Shown here piece after piece: positions 60,033-61,177 of a stretch of DNA of 61,177 nt. Each line of letters begins with the position of its first letter. The stretch's first letter is position 1. The notes under the pieces are model-generated. The model was not told the origin of the DNA. It was given only the letters and a program-made list of their open reading frames with translations, and made no database searches. The stretch comes from Sporichthya sp. (GTDB taxonomy: Bacteria; Actinomycetota; Actinomycetes; Sporichthyales; Sporichthyaceae): assembly GCF_013815995.1 (NCBI RefSeq), contig NZ_JACDFE010000002.1, positions 1 through 61,177 on the forward strand, read 5' to 3'. Both the position numbers and the translations under genes were made by a program.

Positions 60033-60955
60033 GCCGGGCCCCCGAAGCTGGCTTCGAGCCGCGCGGCGGCCAGCGCGAGGAGTTCGGGTGCCGCGGTGAG
60101 GTACCAGTAGGTGGCGGCGGGGTCGACGTGACCGAGGTAGGTCGACAGGGCCGGCATCCGGGCCTGCACGTCTTGGCCGTCGCGGTACCAACCGAGCAGG
60201 GTCGCCACCGCAAAGGAATGGCGCATGTCATGAATGCGCGGACGGGACCCCACCGCCCGCTCCTCGATGCCGGCCTCATGCAGCAGCCGACGGAAGATCG
60301 GCTGGACGGTGGCGTGGCACAGTCGCGCCCCTGATACCGAAACGAAGAAGCTTGCCGTCTTCGGCGACGGGCACAGGCTCTCGCGCCGTAGGTCGTACTC
60401 ACGCAGGGCGTCCAGGGTGCTGGCATGCAGGGGAAGCTGGCGGGACTTGCCGAATTTGGTCTCCCGCACGAGCAGGCGCCGCCCGGCCCAGTCGATGTCA
60501 TCGCGGTCCAGGCGCATCGCCTCCCCGCCCCGCATCCCGGTGCAGGCCAGCAGAGCGATCAGCGTCGCGAACGTCGCCGAGCGCAATGGGCCAGGCAGGT
60601 CCCGGGCCGCGGTGATCAACGCCGCGATGTCGGCCTCGGAATACAGGTAGGGCGTGGCGCGATGGGCCCGGCCCGGCAGCAGGTCCGTCGGCGGAACCTC
60701 GGCGGCGGCGTCGATGGTCTGTAGGTAGCGGGCGAATTGGCGCACCACACCGAGTCGCTGGTTGATCCAGACCGGACTCGCGCCCGCGGGCAGGCCCGCC
60801 CACGCGAGCGCGACCTCGATGGTGACCGTCTCGATTCCGGCGCGGGCGGTGAAGACCGCGAAGTCGGCGAGCAGACGCCCCGGCGCTTCCAGCTTGAACC
60901 CCAGCGCGCGGCGTATCGCCAGGTAGGCCTCGACATGGTCGCTCAGCGCGGTCAT
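60029..60955 (-). CDS. Tyrosine recombinase B
   Basis: A 308-residue site-specific recombinase with the full active site: Arg in CTGMRGGEAMRL, Lys in RETKFGKSRQL, HxxR in HDMRHSFA, and LGHVDPAATYWYL with the Tyr nucleophile. It starts at ATG 60955 and overlaps both neighbours by four bases. It is the only one of the three visible in full. Confidence 0.9.
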   Translation of the reverse strand: MTALSDHVEAYLAIRRALGFKLEAPGRLLADFAVFTARAGIETVTIEVALAWAGLPAGASPVWINQRLGVVRQFARYLQTIDAAAEVPPTDLLPGRAHRATPYLYSEADIAALITAARDLPGPLRSATFATLIALLACTGMRGGEAMRLDRDDIDWAGRRLLVRETKFGKSRQLPLHASTLDALREYDLRRESLCPSPKTASFFVSVSGARLCHATVQPIFRRLLHEAGIEERAVGSRPRIHDMRHSFAVATLLGWYRDGQDVQARMPALSTYLGHVDPAATYWYLTAAPELLALAAARLEASFGGPA

Positions 60956-61177
60956 GACCGCGCCTGCGGCCACGGCCGGGCCAGCACCGCGAGGGCGGTT
61001 CCGTCGACCTTGGCGTAGATCGCGGTGGTGAGCGCCCTGGCGTGGCGAAGGACCTGACCGACTTCGGTGAGGTCCGCCCCGGAGCGCAGCAACTCACTCG
61101 CCGTCGTGTGGCGCAGCCGGTGCGCACCGCAGGGCGCGACCCCGGCGCGGTGGCAGGCGCGCCGCACGACCGCGGAC
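60952..61177 (-). CDS. Tyrosine recombinase A (C-terminal part)
   Basis: The gene runs off the right edge. The visible end has HRLRHTTASELL (HxxR motif), GQVLRHARALTTAIYAKVD with the catalytic Tyr, and the tail PWPQARS. It is upstream of B on the minus strand with a four-base overlap. Three tyrosine recombinases in a row is the layout of recombinase-in-trio (RIT) elements. Confidence 0.85.
   Translation of the reverse strand, partial: SAVVRRACHRAGVAPCGAHRLRHTTASELLRSGADLTEVGQVLRHARALTTAIYAKVDGTALAVLARPWPQARS

Noticed and set aside
1-61177. CRISPR arrays or restriction/defence systems
   Set aside because: No regularly spaced repeats, Cas-like genes or nuclease/methylase genes were seen.

Overview
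The window is about 61 kb of very GC-rich DNA, almost fully coding, with many GTG starts and ATGA/GTGA stop-start overlaps. The conserved genes at the left (UPF0182, PPA1309-type, YlbL-type Lon/PDZ protease, Zincin_2 protein, DUF5679, a ThiF-like gene) are typical of Actinomycetota, probably a soil actinomycete. The genus cannot be read from the sequence.

Region 1 (1-11760) is ordinary chromosome: a partial ThiF/TOMM-type gene, a DUF5679 mini-protein, a YgjP-type M48 peptidase, a minus-strand run (PH-domain membrane protein, Nudix, Zincin_2), an epimerase-type SDR, MoaE, the YlbL protease, a PPA1309-type protein and UPF0182. It ends at an initiator tRNA-fMet gene with a mismatched 1-72 pair.

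Region 2 (11706-59552) looks like a 47.8-kb genomic island. The last 44 bp of the tRNA (11706-11749) recur perfectly at 59509-59552. Between the copies are about 45 genes, almost all catabolic. They include a branched-chain-type ABC importer with a fused permease and extra membrane and secreted proteins, four cytochrome P450s, two ferredoxins and a ferredoxin reductase, two Zn alcohol dehydrogenases, two aldehyde dehydrogenases, a BVMO-like flavoprotein and an alpha/beta hydrolase. A CoA-thioester pathway completes the set (AMP-forming and NDP-forming acyl-CoA synthetases, CoA-transferase, acyl-CoA dehydrogenase, crotonases, MaoC hydratases, SDRs, a CitE-type lyase). The content suggests uptake, hydroxylation, ring opening and beta-oxidation-like breakdown of a hydrophobic, probably alicyclic or terpenoid/steroid-like compound. 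The substrate is inference.

The most striking pattern is a short AT-rich near-palindrome (core AATATAT, often CATAATATATNATG-like) at nine places in the GC-rich island, in front of every transcription unit that can be drawn from gene orientation, including the island's only recognisable regulator, a GntR/FCD gene. This predicts one island-wide regulon. A second oddity is a tandem trio of divergent P450s that lack the usual acidic I-helix residue and carry a GSDGTGG insert after the haem cysteine.

Region 3 (59553-61177) holds three overlapping minus-strand tyrosine recombinase genes, like recombinase-in-trio (RIT) elements. The last is cut off exactly at the right-hand tRNA repeat, so the locus records layered insertions.
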